This document shows, piece after piece, positions 1 through 9,259 of a stretch of 64,000 nucleotides of DNA (position 1 is its first letter; the number at the start of each line of letters is the position of its first letter). A program made the translations under genes and the position numbers. Below the pieces are notes generated by a model. That model was not told the origin of the DNA and did not search any database. It was given only the letters and a program-made list of their open reading frames with translations. The stretch comes from CAZNOG01 sp964574635. GTDB lineage: Bacteria > Bacteroidota > Bacteroidia > Flavobacteriales_D > Cryomorphaceae. The stretch is taken from positions 1-64,000 of the forward strand of contig CAZNOG010000011.1 of assembly GCA_964574635.1 (NCBI GenBank). The letters are read 5' to 3'.

Positions 1-2
1 CG

Positions 3-1157
3 GCGCGCACCCTCACCTTGGAGTACATCGGCCACGGAAAGGATCTGGAAGAGGTGATGCGCATGGTGCGTTCCGGCGACAAAGAGCGCACGTATTCCAA
101 ACTCATCGCCTGCCTCCGACGCTTGATCGAAGCCACCGAAAAAAGAAAGGTACGGATCGACGACGAGCGATTCGCCGCCATCGTCGATCATCTGGTTCGC
201 CCCGACGAGGAGGAAGTCTTCGTCTCTCCTTCGGAAGAAGACAAAGTGGATTTCGCTTTGATCGCACGCACGGTGGCCATCATACGCAGCTATGTAAAGC
301 GCAAAGAACACATGTTGCGCTTGCAGGAGTTGAGCAAGTACCACACTCCCGACAAATGCGAGGCGTTTCAAGCGGTGACCCGAACCCGAAAAACAGGAAA
401 GAAAATGAAACCATTGAATTTGGTGCTGACGGTCGCATCCATCGCCATGGTGATCTCGGCACTCACCTCCTTCGGGGTTTTGCACATGGACGGAAATTCC
501 AAAACTCCACCGGTGGTGGAGAGCGCCATCCCCTCCGTGGGCATGGACAGCATCGCCGAGCCGACCCCGCCGGCCGAGCCCGCATATTACACTGCTTTTG
601 CCGTAGCCGCACCCGGGTATTACATTACTTCATCGGAAGTGGGAAGCCGGGGAGCCGCTTGTTTGCTGCGTGGCGACGGTACCGATATCCGTGGGAAAGT
701 GATATACAGCGACACCACTTTGGGACTGGCCGTGGTATTCGACCCCATGGGCCACGAGAAACCCCTTCCCTACATGCCGGCCACAGAAGCCACTCCCGTG
801 GGTGAAACGGTATTTACCGTGGGCTATCCAAAAGGAGGTTTTCACTACGCCCAAGGTGTCGTGTCGACTACCGGTGAGCGATATGCGCATTTGGATTTGA
901 AAGTTTCCACCCCGGGAGCACCCGTTTTCGGTCGCTACGGCACGTGGGTGGGCGTGATCGTGAAAGACGACGATGCCGAAGGAAAATCGAAAGTATTGCA
1001 CGTGGATGAAATCCGGGAGTTGCTGGACAACGTGACCGACGGCGAGGATTATCCCAAAGCGAATTTGCCCCGACGCAACCGATTGTACTACGATGATCGA
1101 CCGGCTCAGGTCGACAAAATAAGACCCCTGGTCCGCATGATAGAAATTCGCGGATAG
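3..1157 (+). CDS. Membrane protein with degenerate trypsin-like domain (5' partial)
   Basis: The frame is open to the left edge, so the true start is probably outside the window; the first possible in-window start is TTG at 18. Numbered from there, residues 1-130 are charged and helical, 132-155 form one transmembrane helix, a Pro-rich linker follows, and 190-335 resemble an HtrA/trypsin-like barrel: TAFAVAAPGYYITSS, DTTLGLAVVFD, VGETVFTVGYP and STPGAPVFG. The usual catalytic His (TNxHV region) and Ser (GNSGGP region) are replaced by TSSEV and TPGAP, so it is probably not a protease. The exported half may be a binding or sensing domain. Function unknown. The fold call is from motif spacing only and is moderately sure. 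Confidence 0.6.
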   Translation, partial: ARTLTLEYIGHGKDLEEVMRMVRSGDKERTYSKLIACLRRLIEATEKRKVRIDDERFAAIVDHLVRPDEEEVFVSPSEEDKVDFALIARTVAIIRSYVKRKEHMLRLQELSKYHTPDKCEAFQAVTRTRKTGKKMKPLNLVLTVASIAMVISALTSFGVLHMDGNSKTPPVVESAIPSVGMDSIAEPTPPAEPAYYTAFAVAAPGYYITSSEVGSRGAACLLRGDGTDIRGKVIYSDTTLGLAVVFDPMGHEKPLPYMPATEATPVGETVFTVGYPKGGFHYAQGVVSTTGERYAHLDLKVSTPGAPVFGRYGTWVGVIVKDDDAEGKSKVLHVDEIRELLDNVTDGEDYPKANLPRRNRLYYDDRPAQVDKIRPLVRMIEIRG

Positions 1158-1222
1158 GGGCAACCCGGACAACCGAGGGTCGTATATAATATAATTACGA
1201 GTCTCGCATTTGCTATGAACGT

Positions 1223-1263
1223 GAAAGTCTCTCTGTTTTAGGGCAGAGAGACTTTCTTTTTTT
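1223..1263 (+). terminator. Rho-independent terminator
   Basis: A perfect 13-bp stem GAAAGTCTCTCTG/CAGAGAGACTTTC with an 8-nt loop is followed by seven T. It ends the leftmost gene and lies in the convergent gap before trxB. Confidence 0.9.
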
Positions 1264-1294
1264 CATTGGTTTTCGAGGCGCGTCGGGCGGTGCG

Positions 1295-2248
1295 TCAGTG
1301 CAGGCCCTTGTCGGTAAGGTATCGCTCGGCGTCCATGGCTGCCATACATCCGGTACCGGCCGCTGTCACGGCTTGTCGGTACACCCGATCGGCGACGTCG
1401 CCCGCGGCGAAAACGCCTTCTACATTCGTGAAGGTCGTTCCGGGTTTTACTTTGAGGTACCCTGTCGCGTCCATATCGAGGATGCCTTTGAATATGTCGG
1501 TGTTGGGTTTGTGGCCGATGGCGACGAAAAAGCCCGTGGCTTTGACTTCCCTGGTTTCACCAGTTTTGTTGTTGACCAGGCGCACACCTTCCACGCCGTG
1601 CTCGCCCAAGATGGATTGCACCTCGTGGTTCCACAAAATCTCGATGTTCTTCGCGTTGAGCACTCGTTTCTGCATGGCTTTCGACGCGCGCAATTCATCA
1701 CGGCGTACGACCATATACACTTTGGTACAGATCTTCGACAGGTAAGAAGCTTCTTCGGCGGCGGTGTCTCCACCTCCGACGATGACCACGTCTTGCCCTT
1801 TGTAGAAGAACCCGTCGCAAATGGCGCAGGCGCTCACTCCCATGCCGTTGAGTCGCTGCTCGTCTTCGATGCCCAACCATTTGGCCGAGGCACCCGTGGC
1901 AATGATCACGGCATCGGCGGAAATTTTCTTTTTTCCGTCGATGGTCACGAGGTGAGGGGTACCGTTTCCACCGCTGAAATCAACCGCCGTGGCCATGCCG
2001 AACCGCACATCCGTGCCGAATCGCTCGGCTTGTTTCTTGAAATCTTCCATCATTTCCGGCCCTTTGGTACCGTCGGGATACCCGGGGTAGTTTTCCACTT
2101 CTGTGGTGATGGTCAATTGCCCTCCGGGCTGCAAACCTTGGTACATGACCGGCTTGAGATCGGCTCGGGCGGCATAAATGGCCGCGGTGTATCCCGCGGG
2201 TCCCGATCCGATGATCAGGCATTTTACGTGTTCGATTTCTTCGCTCAT
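1295..2248 (-). CDS. trxB: Thioredoxin-disulfide reductase
   Basis: Cytosolic NADPH:thioredoxin reductase of about 317 residues, the usual family length. FAD-binding GSGPAG is at residues 14-19, the redox-active disulfide CAIC at 141-144, the NADPH-binding GGGDTAAEE at 158-166, and the C-terminal GVFAAGDV FAD motif is present. The ATG at 2248 (MSEEIEHVKC) is preferred over an upstream in-frame ATG, because the FAD motif then falls at the normal distance and a TATCTTTG promoter box lies 32-39 bp upstream. It stands alone between two terminator-like structures. Confidence 0.96.
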   Translation of the reverse strand: MSEEIEHVKCLIIGSGPAGYTAAIYAARADLKPVMYQGLQPGGQLTITTEVENYPGYPDGTKGPEMMEDFKKQAERFGTDVRFGMATAVDFSGGNGTPHLVTIDGKKKISADAVIIATGASAKWLGIEDEQRLNGMGVSACAICDGFFYKGQDVVIVGGGDTAAEEASYLSKICTKVYMVVRRDELRASKAMQKRVLNAKNIEILWNHEVQSILGEHGVEGVRLVNNKTGETREVKATGFFVAIGHKPNTDIFKGILDMDATGYLKVKPGTTFTNVEGVFAAGDVADRVYRQAVTAAGTGCMAAMDAERYLTDKGLH

Positions 2249-2279
2249 ATCGTTGTGCTGGGATGTGAATTTTCGGGTG

Positions 2280-2287
2280 CAAAGATA
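2280..2287 (-). promoter_or_regulatory. Bacteroidota -7 promoter box for trxB
   Basis: Minus-strand TATCTTTG matches TAnnTTTG and gives a 5' leader of about 28 nt before the trxB ATG. No clear -33 box was seen. Confidence 0.65.
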
Positions 2288-2410
2288 CCAATACCCTCGC
2301 ATGAAAACAGGTGATTTTCATCACTTGGTTCGATGCGTGGAAAGGTTCCGTCGATCAAAATGCGGGACTCCCACCGCGTGAGGGCGGACCCCGGTATCCT
2401 CCTCTCGGCG

Positions 2411-2487
2411 CCGGGCTGCGGGTTTGCGGTGTGGGACAGCGATTTTATGAGCTCGGCCCACACCGCAAAACCCGCCCCGAAGCCGGG
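2411..2487. repeat. Long intergenic inverted repeat / hairpin
   Basis: The arms are 2411-2435 and 2457-2487. The inner 16 bp (GGGTTTGCGGTGTGGG against CCCACACCGCAAAACCC, one extra A) pair almost perfectly around a 21-nt loop, and the pairing extends outward through CCGGGCT/AGCCGGG with a bulge. It occupies the 366-bp gap between fbaB and trxB, which otherwise holds the fbaB terminator and the trxB promoter. No T tract follows, so it is not a simple terminator; a structured RNA or a small palindromic repeat are alternatives. Confidence 0.6.
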
Positions 2488-2520
2488 TGGAGATAAAGGG
2501 GGTAGACCGACCCGACCGCC

Positions 2521-2564
2521 GAAAAAATGACCGACCCCGGAGAACCGTGAAGGTGCGGGGTCGG
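2521..2564 (-). terminator. Terminator after fbaB
   Basis: On the minus strand CCGACCCCG and CGGGGTCGG pair (2556-2564 with 2531-2539, 9 bp, 16-nt loop) and are followed by a T-rich tract, about 50 bp beyond the fbaB stop. Confidence 0.75.
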
Positions 2565-2614
2565 AGTTCAACTTTGGTAACCGGCTCGTCGGGTCACGCC
2601 CAAAAACCTAAGAA

Positions 2615-3673
2615 TCAGGCGATGGTGACGGATGTGTCGCGGTATACTTCCTGTATGTGGTTGAGCAGTTCCACGCCTTCTTTCATGGGTCGCTGGAATG
2701 CTTTTCGTCCGGAAATGAGGCCCATGCCGCCCGCGCGCTTGTTGATGACGGCGGTTCGAACGGCTTCGGCCAGGTCGGTTTGACCGGATGACGCGCCGCC
2801 GGAATTGATCAGGCCGATTTTGCCCATGTAGCAGTTGGCCACTTGGTAGCGGGTGAGGTCGATGGGGTGGTCGGAGCAGTACGTGTCGTACATTTCTTTG
2901 GACGTCTTGCCGAACTTCAAGGTGGTGAACCCTCCGTTTCCTTCGGGGAGTTTTTGTTTGATGATGTCGGCTTGTATGGTGACGCCCAAGTGGTTGGCCT
3001 GACCCGTGAGGTCTGCGGCGGCGTGGAAGTCTTGTTCTTTGGTTTTGAAATCGGAATTTCTGGTGTAGCACCACAGGATGGTGGCCATGCCCAATTCGTG
3101 CGCGTATTCGAAGGCTTCGGCGATTTCGACGATCTGCCGATCGGACTCTTCCGAGCCGAAATAAATGGTGGCGCCAACCGCTACGGCACCCATGTTCCAC
3201 GCGTCTTTAACGGTTCCGAAAAGAATCTGGTCGTACGTGTTGGGGTAGGTGAGGAGCTCGTTGTGGTTGATTTTGACGATGAAAGGGATCTTGTGGGCGT
3301 ATTTGCGAGCGGTGAGGCCCAAGACGCCGAAGGTGGATGCCACTCCGTTGCAACCGGCTTCCAAAGCGAGTTTTACGATGTTTTCGGGGTCGAAATAATC
3401 GGGATTGGGGCCGAATGCGCTGCCCCCGGAATGCTCGATGCCTTGATCGACGGGGAGGATGGACAGGTAGCCGGTGTTGGCCAAATTGCCCGAATTGTAA
3501 AGTCGGGCCAGGGAATTGAGCACTTGGGGATTGCGGTTGCTGTTTACGAACACCCGATCGATGTAATCGGATCCGGGCAAGGTAAGCCGCGATTTGTCTA
3601 TGGTTTCGCTCCGGTGGTTGAGCAGATATTCCGCTTGGTCGCCCAAGAGTGTTTCCAAATTTTTCATGGTCAA
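2615..3673 (-). CDS. fbaB: Class I fructose-bisphosphate aldolase
   Basis: A 352-residue DhnA/FbaB-type class I aldolase that would interconvert fructose 1,6-bisphosphate with DHAP and glyceraldehyde 3-phosphate in glycolysis/gluconeogenesis. Recognised from ILPVDQGIEHSGG, the GCNGVASTFGVLGL segment, FIVKINHNELLT, the GAVAVGATIYFGSE strand and the C-terminal GGMGLISGRKAFQRP phosphate-binding region. The second codon pair gives an alternative ATG six bases in. It lies 195 bp downstream of glgB on the same strand, and its own terminator is at 2521-2564. The Schiff-base lysine is not assigned here with certainty. Confidence 0.93.
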   Translation of the reverse strand: MTMKNLETLLGDQAEYLLNHRSETIDKSRLTLPGSDYIDRVFVNSNRNPQVLNSLARLYNSGNLANTGYLSILPVDQGIEHSGGSAFGPNPDYFDPENIVKLALEAGCNGVASTFGVLGLTARKYAHKIPFIVKINHNELLTYPNTYDQILFGTVKDAWNMGAVAVGATIYFGSEESDRQIVEIAEAFEYAHELGMATILWCYTRNSDFKTKEQDFHAAADLTGQANHLGVTIQADIIKQKLPEGNGGFTTLKFGKTSKEMYDTYCSDHPIDLTRYQVANCYMGKIGLINSGGASSGQTDLAEAVRTAVINKRAGGMGLISGRKAFQRPMKEGVELLNHIQEVYRDTSVTIA

Positions 3674-3868
3674 TGCTCCGTTAGAAGGTTTTGTTGTGTT
3701 GTGATTTTATATGCGTTGGAATTCATTCGGTTCGGTTGGGCCGGGGGCGCCTTTTTCCGCTTTCGTCGGGGGCTTTTTTCGGCCGCTCAAATTTCGACAT
3801 TTTTATTGATTCGGTGAAAGCGAGAATCCCGTCGCCCGCCGCAGTCGGAACGCGCTGTGCTCCCGCGG

Positions 3869-5905
3869 TCACCCTCTGTGTTTGAAATAGAGGACTCCAA
3901 GCGCGGGAAGATCGAATTCGAGGGCATGGGCTTGCCCGTGCCACGGCGTGGGCTGCGTGGTAACGATGGTCTTTTCGGTCTGCGGATTGCCGCCCGGTCG
4001 ATTTTCGTCACTGCGGAAGATGAGTTCCCACGCACCCGAATGCGGTACCCCGAGGCGATGACCCCGCCTGTGTACCGGCGTGAAATTGCACACCACGAGA
4101 ATATGCTCCCGACGGTGAGCGGAGTGCCGCATGAAGGCCAACACGCCGTTGTCGGCGTCGTCTTTGTCGATCCACTTGAATCCCCACGATTCGAACTGCC
4201 CTTCGTGCAGGGCTTTCTCTCGGCGATAGAGTCGGTTCAGTTCCGAAATAAGCCCCTGCACGTCTCGGTGCCGAGGCCGGTCGGTCAAGTGCCAATCCAA
4301 ACTGAGGTCGTGGTTCCACTCCTCGTACTGGGCGAATTCATTGCCCATGAAGAGCAGCTTGGCGCCGGGGTGGGCGAACATGTACGCGTAAAGCGCGCGG
4401 ATGTGTGCGAATTTCGATTCTTCGTCGCCTGGCATCCTCCCGATGAGCGAACCTTTTCCGTACACCACCTCGTCGTGGGAAAACGGCAAGACGAAATTTT
4501 CGGAAAAGGCATATGCCGCGCTGAAGGTGATCTCGTGGTGATGGTGCCTGCGATGAATCGGGTCGCGCTTGAAGTAGTTGAGCGTGTCGTGCATCCACCC
4601 CATCATCCACTTCATGCCGAATCCGAGGCCACCGGTGTGGACGGGACGGCTCACGGCGGGCCACGCGGTCGATTCTTCGGCGATGGTGACGATGTCGGGG
4701 AATAGCCCGTACACGGCGGTGTTGAATTCTTTCAAAAACCCGATGGCCTCCAAGTTTTCGCGTCCGCCGTGCACGTTCGGTTCCCACTCTCCCGGAGCCC
4801 GGGAATAATCCAGATAGAGCATGGAGGCCACCGCGTCCACCCTCAAGCCGTCGATGTGAAATTTTTCCAGCCAGAAAATGGCGTTGCTGATGAGGAAGGA
4901 CCGCACTTCGTTGCGCCCGTAGTCGAAGATGTGGCTTTTCCAATCGGGGTGATAGCCCCGGCGGGGGTCTTCGTGTTCGTAAAGATGCGTGCCGTCGAAG
5001 AAGTGTAGCCCGTGCAAATCACCGGGGAAGTGGGAGGGAACCCAGTCGAGAATGACGCCGATGCCCGCGCGATGGAGGCTGTCGACGAGGAACATGAATT
5101 CTTCCGGCGTGCCGTAGCGCGACGTGGGCGCAAAGTACCCGATGGTTTGATAGCCCCAAGATCCGTAAAAGGGGTGCTCCATGACGGGGAGGAATTCCAC
5201 GTGGGTGAATCCGAGTTCGAGCAAATACGCGGGCAGCTGCTCGGCCAACTCCAGGTACGTGAGAAATCGATTGCCTTCTTCGGGGTTTCTCTTCCACGAT
5301 CCCAAATGCATTTCGTAGATGCTCATGGGCGATCGGTGGTGGTCGGCCGATTTTCGCTTGGCCAACCACTCGTGGTCCGTCCACTTCTCCGAAATTTCCC
5401 AGACCACGGAGGCCGTCCGCGGCGGGGTTTCCCATCGCAGTGCGAATGGATCGCCTTTTTCCGCCCAGTAACCGCCGAACTTGGAGGCGATGTGGTATTT
5501 GTACAAACAGCCTTGACCGATTCCGGGAATAAAGCCCGCCCAAATTCCGGAATTCTCGATAGGCGCCAACGCATGGGATTCCGAATTCCACCCATTGAAG
5601 TCGCCGACGACGTGCACCGCTTCCGCATTGGGCGCCCATACGGCGAAGTGAACGCCTTTTTCTCCGTTTACCTCCGCGATGTGCGACCCCAGCTTTTGGT
5701 ACAGGTGGCGGTGCTTGCCTTCGTGGAAGAGGTGTATATCGAAGGAAGTGAAGACGGGCGGAGGGTTTGCCTTTTCGGGTCCGGACGGCGGCTGACTCGA
5801 GTCGACCGCCTGATCTTCTGCGGCGGTACCGTGAAGACGTGAGTAGTTTTCGGGCATGCGCGGCGATTGGTTACGGGTTCGAAATTCGGGAATTTTCCTA
5901 AACAT
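3869..5905 (-). CDS. glgB: 1,4-alpha-glucan branching enzyme
   Basis: GH13 branching enzyme (678 residues) that introduces alpha-1,6 branches in glycogen. A CBM48-like N-terminal domain (VHFAVWAPNAEAVHVVGDFNGW, about residues 85-165) precedes the (beta/alpha)8 barrel. DWVPSHF, the GLRVDAVASM motif with nucleophile Asp357, AEES with acid/base Glu410, and FSHDEV near 488 are the four GH13 signatures. The first ~50 residues are low-complexity, so the start may instead be the ATG at 5857. No other glycogen gene is adjacent. The cytochrome gene at 6001 is transcribed divergently. Confidence 0.95.
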   Translation of the reverse strand: MFRKIPEFRTRNQSPRMPENYSRLHGTAAEDQAVDSSQPPSGPEKANPPPVFTSFDIHLFHEGKHRHLYQKLGSHIAEVNGEKGVHFAVWAPNAEAVHVVGDFNGWNSESHALAPIENSGIWAGFIPGIGQGCLYKYHIASKFGGYWAEKGDPFALRWETPPRTASVVWEISEKWTDHEWLAKRKSADHHRSPMSIYEMHLGSWKRNPEEGNRFLTYLELAEQLPAYLLELGFTHVEFLPVMEHPFYGSWGYQTIGYFAPTSRYGTPEEFMFLVDSLHRAGIGVILDWVPSHFPGDLHGLHFFDGTHLYEHEDPRRGYHPDWKSHIFDYGRNEVRSFLISNAIFWLEKFHIDGLRVDAVASMLYLDYSRAPGEWEPNVHGGRENLEAIGFLKEFNTAVYGLFPDIVTIAEESTAWPAVSRPVHTGGLGFGMKWMMGWMHDTLNYFKRDPIHRRHHHHEITFSAAYAFSENFVLPFSHDEVVYGKGSLIGRMPGDEESKFAHIRALYAYMFAHPGAKLLFMGNEFAQYEEWNHDLSLDWHLTDRPRHRDVQGLISELNRLYRREKALHEGQFESWGFKWIDKDDADNGVLAFMRHSAHRREHILVVCNFTPVHRRGHRLGVPHSGAWELIFRSDENRPGGNPQTEKTIVTTQPTPWHGQAHALEFDLPALGVLYFKHRG

Positions 5906-5960
5906 CCCGTAAAAATTCGCCTTTCGGCCCCGCGTGGAAGATACGGGTCGATTTTTTGGT

Positions 5961-5968
5961 TAAGTTTG
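5961..5968 (+). promoter_or_regulatory. Putative -7 promoter box for the cytochrome gene
   Basis: TAAGTTTG matches TAnnTTTG, 33 bp before the ATG at 6001, in the glgB/cytochrome divergent gap. Confidence 0.5.
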
Positions 5969-6000
5969 GAGATAGTATCAAACCAAAAATCTAACCGGTC

Positions 6001-6555
6001 ATGAAAACCAACCTCAGGGCAGCGATTGCGCTGTCGATACTCGGCTCCTCCGCGTTCTTGATCATGAGCTTCGGAGTGACATCCAAGAAGGGTCCTGACT
6101 ACTCCGCCTATTTGGATCAAATGGAATACGACGACCAAAACCCCCAATGGGAAAACCTGAAGGTGCTGCCTCAGGACATTACCAGGGACAGTTTGGAATT
6201 TCTCATGGTCAAGTACGCCAACGCGCTCTCGGTGAGCTGTGATCATTGCCATTCCCCCCAAGCCGACAATCCCCGCAAACTCGATTTTGCCGCCGACGGA
6301 AAGATCGAAAAGGAAATCACCAGAGGGATGATCAAAATGACCGACGAGATCAACGCCAATTATTTCCGTCCTCATTTCATCGACCCCAAACCCGATCAGG
6401 TCTACGTGGTCGACTGCGTGATGTGCCATCGGGGCGTGGCCAATCCCGAGATCTATCTGGGAAAAATGCACGGTATGTACAAAAAGTACGACCGGTCGAA
6501 AGATCACCGAAAGGAGCAAATCCTCGAAATGATCCGAGAGCAAGGGGAGGACTGA
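6001..6555 (+). CDS. Exported diheme c-type cytochrome (reaction-centre cytochrome-like)
   Basis: A 184-residue protein with an N-terminal hydrophobic signal/anchor (residues 6-26) and two CxxCH heme sites, CDHCH at 80-84 and CVMCH at 139-143. The NLKVLPQDITRDSL segment ahead of the first heme and CHRG after the second are typical of small cytochromes related to the photosynthetic reaction-centre cytochrome subunit, found in non-photosynthetic Bacteroidota. It is probably a periplasmic electron carrier. It faces the copper-type cluster convergently (14-bp gap to the TonB receptor stop), so a functional link with the MbnH-like peroxidase is possible but inferred from position only. Confidence 0.8.
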   Translation: MKTNLRAAIALSILGSSAFLIMSFGVTSKKGPDYSAYLDQMEYDDQNPQWENLKVLPQDITRDSLEFLMVKYANALSVSCDHCHSPQADNPRKLDFAADGKIEKEITRGMIKMTDEINANYFRPHFIDPKPDQVYVVDCVMCHRGVANPEIYLGKMHGMYKKYDRSKDHRKEQILEMIREQGED

Positions 6556-6568
6556 CCCTCACCTGACA

Positions 6569-8986
6569 TTACCCCCGGAAGGTCAGCGGTATTTGGATTT
6601 TCACGCTGATGTTTCGACCCATGTCGAACACCCCGCGCCTGCCCGTCGCCAAGTTCATCGGTGCGTACTTCAATCGGCTGAGGTGATTTTGGTACGCCAA
6701 ATCAAGCAGGTTGGTGGCCGCGAGGGAAATGGTGAACAACCTGTTGTCGTTGCGTCCGATGATGTCCGCGCCAAGCCCCGCGTTCAGGAGCGTGTAAGCG
6801 CCCGTGGGGGTTTCGGTATCGTATAGCGAGAGCACGTGATTCTGCGCGAAATGGTGCGTCACGTTCACCCCGATGTACACTTTGGCAAGTCGACTTCCTA
6901 CCTTGGAGAAGTTTGCGCGGAGCTCCGATTTGAACCGCGGCGCCGGCATGAAGGCCAAATTTTCGGCGCTGTCCGGCACGTTCGTTTTTACGCCCCTCAC
7001 GAAGGAAAACGAATTTTCGAAGTGGAGCCAATGCCAGGGGTGAGGATGTAGATCGATCAGCACTTCGCCCCCGTACAGCCGGGCGTCGTCTTGAACGAAG
7101 CCGTATACATCCACTCCTTCGTCGAGTTCTTCGGGTAGGGGGGAATCGGAGTGTTCACCCAGCCTCTCCAATGAGATGTAGTTGCTTATGGCATTTCCGA
7201 AGAGGGAAAGCTCCAAGGAGAGGTGGCGCCCGTCGTATTCGAATCCGGCGTCCAATTGAAGGCTCGTTTCCGCTTTCAAATCCGAATTGCCGATTTCGTA
7301 CCGGAAGGTGCCCTCGTGCACCCCGTTCGACCCGAGTTCCGCCATGTTGGGCGCGCGAAATCCCCTCGACAGGTTGAGCTTCACCGTAGATCGTTCACCC
7401 GCGGGATGACTGGCGCCCACCGCGGCCGAAAAGTTGGAATAGCTCGTGCCGAAGTCTTGGAACTTGATTTCCACACCGTCGCCAAAGTTTGTGGTAGGTT
7501 CTTCATTTTCATCCAAATAGAGGGGGTTGGAATCGAGAATGCGGTAATCGTACCGAAGTCCGCCGCTCAAGTGCAAATCACCGAAGTTTTTCTGCACGTG
7601 CACGAACAGTCCGGCGTCGAACAATCCGTATTCCGGAATCAGAACCTCCTCGCCTCTGTTGTAGCTCTTCTGCCACATTCCGCCCACTCCCATGGAGGGT
7701 TTCCACCCGTCCCATTCTGCCATTTGGTAGCGGAGGTCGTAATTAAACGTATTGAGCAAGAAGTGCAATTCCTCGCTGTTCTTATCCTCGAAATCGTGGA
7801 ATTCCTTCCGATCGTTTTGCTGAAAAGCGAGGTTCAACCCTACACTTGAATTTTCGAAAAAGTACCGGGTCGACGAAGTCACCTTCCAGTGGTTGACTTC
7901 CTGAAACGGCACGTCGATGCCGTACTTCGAGAGTTCCTTTTCATCCACCCGGAGTTCCCCGTGCCCCGCATCGGATTCCACGTGGTTCACGAAATAACCC
8001 GCGGAGTCGCGCTCGCCCTCCACCACGCCGAGGGTCTGTGAAAACTTGGAGAATCGCAGGCGGGTATATCCCCACGCCTTGTTGAGACCGACTGAGGCGT
8101 TGAAATTCAACTCTTCGAATCCCGAATTGTACACGCGTCCGTCGTACGCGTTCCGATAATTTCCCGCCAGTTTTCCGCTTCCTTGGACGCGCCAATCAAA
8201 GCCATTCAAATGCCCCGCCGTCATGGCCGAATACCCCTGCAAATTGTTGTTGCTCTGGTAATTTCCCAAGAGGGATCCCACGATTTTTCCCCTTTCCACG
8301 GGCTTGGGCGGAATGAGGTGGATCACGCCGGCCATGGCGTCCGATCCGTACATCAAACTCCCCGGCCCCTTGATGATTTCCACGCGGTCCACCGAATATT
8401 CGTCCACTTCGATGCCGTGCTCATCGCCCCATTGCTGGCCTTCCTGGCGTATGCCGTTTTCCAGAACCACCACGCGGTTGTACCCCAATCCTCGGATCAC
8501 CGGCTTCGACACCGCGCTGCCCGTAGTGATCTGCGAAATGCCCGGATGCCCGGCCACCGCATCGATGATGTTCGTCGCCGCGGTTTCGCCCCCGCCGGGA
8601 TTTTCGATGATGGTCGTAGGTACGGGACTCAGTTTCCTCTCGGTCGATTGGGAAATTCCCGTAATCACGAACTCCGACATTTCGGTGATCGAAGGCTCCA
8701 ACGCCACGTCCAAGCGGGTTTCTCCCGAAAGCATCACCCGTTTCACTTGAGAGGAATGCGCCACGTATCCGAAATCCACCAAAAACGTGCCCTGAGGAAG
8801 GTTTTCCACGCGGTAGTATCCGTGCAGATCGGTGGTGCCGCCCCGTTGAAGGTCGGGAAAATATACGTGCGCGCCCGGCAGTGGTTCGCCGGTTTCCGCA
8901 TTGGAAATGCTGCCGTGGAGCACGGCTTGTGAGCGTGCGGACAACGCCCCGATTATCAGAAAGATGAATGGTAGAATTGATTTCAT
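6569..8986 (-). CDS. TonB-dependent receptor (probable metal/metallophore uptake)
   Basis: An 805-residue outer-membrane receptor: signal peptide 1-20, carboxypeptidase-regulatory-like domain about 22-105 (GEPLPGAHVYF, GYYRVENLPQGTF), plug domain about 125-235 with GLGYNRVVVLENGIRQ and VEIIKGPGSLMYGSDAMAG, then a beta barrel ending in aromatic strands. The plug contains the acidic/His-rich stretch GQQWGDEHGIEVDEY, seen in receptors associated with zinc or copper. It is the last gene of a minus-strand run with the His/Cys-rich protein, the MbnH-like peroxidase and the MbnP-like lipoprotein, so copper or a copper chelate is the likeliest substrate. That is inferred from context. Confidence 0.88.
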   Translation of the reverse strand: MKSILPFIFLIIGALSARSQAVLHGSISNAETGEPLPGAHVYFPDLQRGGTTDLHGYYRVENLPQGTFLVDFGYVAHSSQVKRVMLSGETRLDVALEPSITEMSEFVITGISQSTERKLSPVPTTIIENPGGGETAATNIIDAVAGHPGISQITTGSAVSKPVIRGLGYNRVVVLENGIRQEGQQWGDEHGIEVDEYSVDRVEIIKGPGSLMYGSDAMAGVIHLIPPKPVERGKIVGSLLGNYQSNNNLQGYSAMTAGHLNGFDWRVQGSGKLAGNYRNAYDGRVYNSGFEELNFNASVGLNKAWGYTRLRFSKFSQTLGVVEGERDSAGYFVNHVESDAGHGELRVDEKELSKYGIDVPFQEVNHWKVTSSTRYFFENSSVGLNLAFQQNDRKEFHDFEDKNSEELHFLLNTFNYDLRYQMAEWDGWKPSMGVGGMWQKSYNRGEEVLIPEYGLFDAGLFVHVQKNFGDLHLSGGLRYDYRILDSNPLYLDENEEPTTNFGDGVEIKFQDFGTSYSNFSAAVGASHPAGERSTVKLNLSRGFRAPNMAELGSNGVHEGTFRYEIGNSDLKAETSLQLDAGFEYDGRHLSLELSLFGNAISNYISLERLGEHSDSPLPEELDEGVDVYGFVQDDARLYGGEVLIDLHPHPWHWLHFENSFSFVRGVKTNVPDSAENLAFMPAPRFKSELRANFSKVGSRLAKVYIGVNVTHHFAQNHVLSLYDTETPTGAYTLLNAGLGADIIGRNDNRLFTISLAATNLLDLAYQNHLSRLKYAPMNLATGRRGVFDMGRNISVKIQIPLTFRG

Positions 8987-9092
8987 TTCAGTGGGTTTCG
9001 GCTGCCCTCGTATAGGTCGGGAAGGCGCCGGAGATTTTGTGGAGTGGAAAGGGTGTGGGCGTGCCCCTGTCGGGTCGGTCTACCGTCTATAT

Positions 9093-9184
9093 CTTCGCCG
9101 TATTTCGGTGGGTATTTCCACCCCGCGAACGAGCTTCTTCGTCGCTGTCCACGGGGGGAATCCCCAAACCGAAATACCGCGAAG
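9093..9184. repeat. Long imperfect palindrome in the receptor leader
   Basis: The 17-bp arms at 9093-9109 and 9168-9184 are inverted repeats with 16 of 17 matches (CTTCGCcGTATTTCGGT). The 58-bp interior can pair further (ACCCCG/CGGGG), giving a roughly 92-nt hairpin. It sits in the 273-bp gap between the His-rich gene and the TonB receptor start and would be part of the receptor leader RNA. No ORF fits the gap. Confidence 0.6.
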
Positions 9185-9259
9185 GATAACGACGTCCGCC
9201 CTCACGCGGCGTTGCGTCACGCGCGAGTCCGGTTGTGGACGCGGGATCCGACGGCACGG

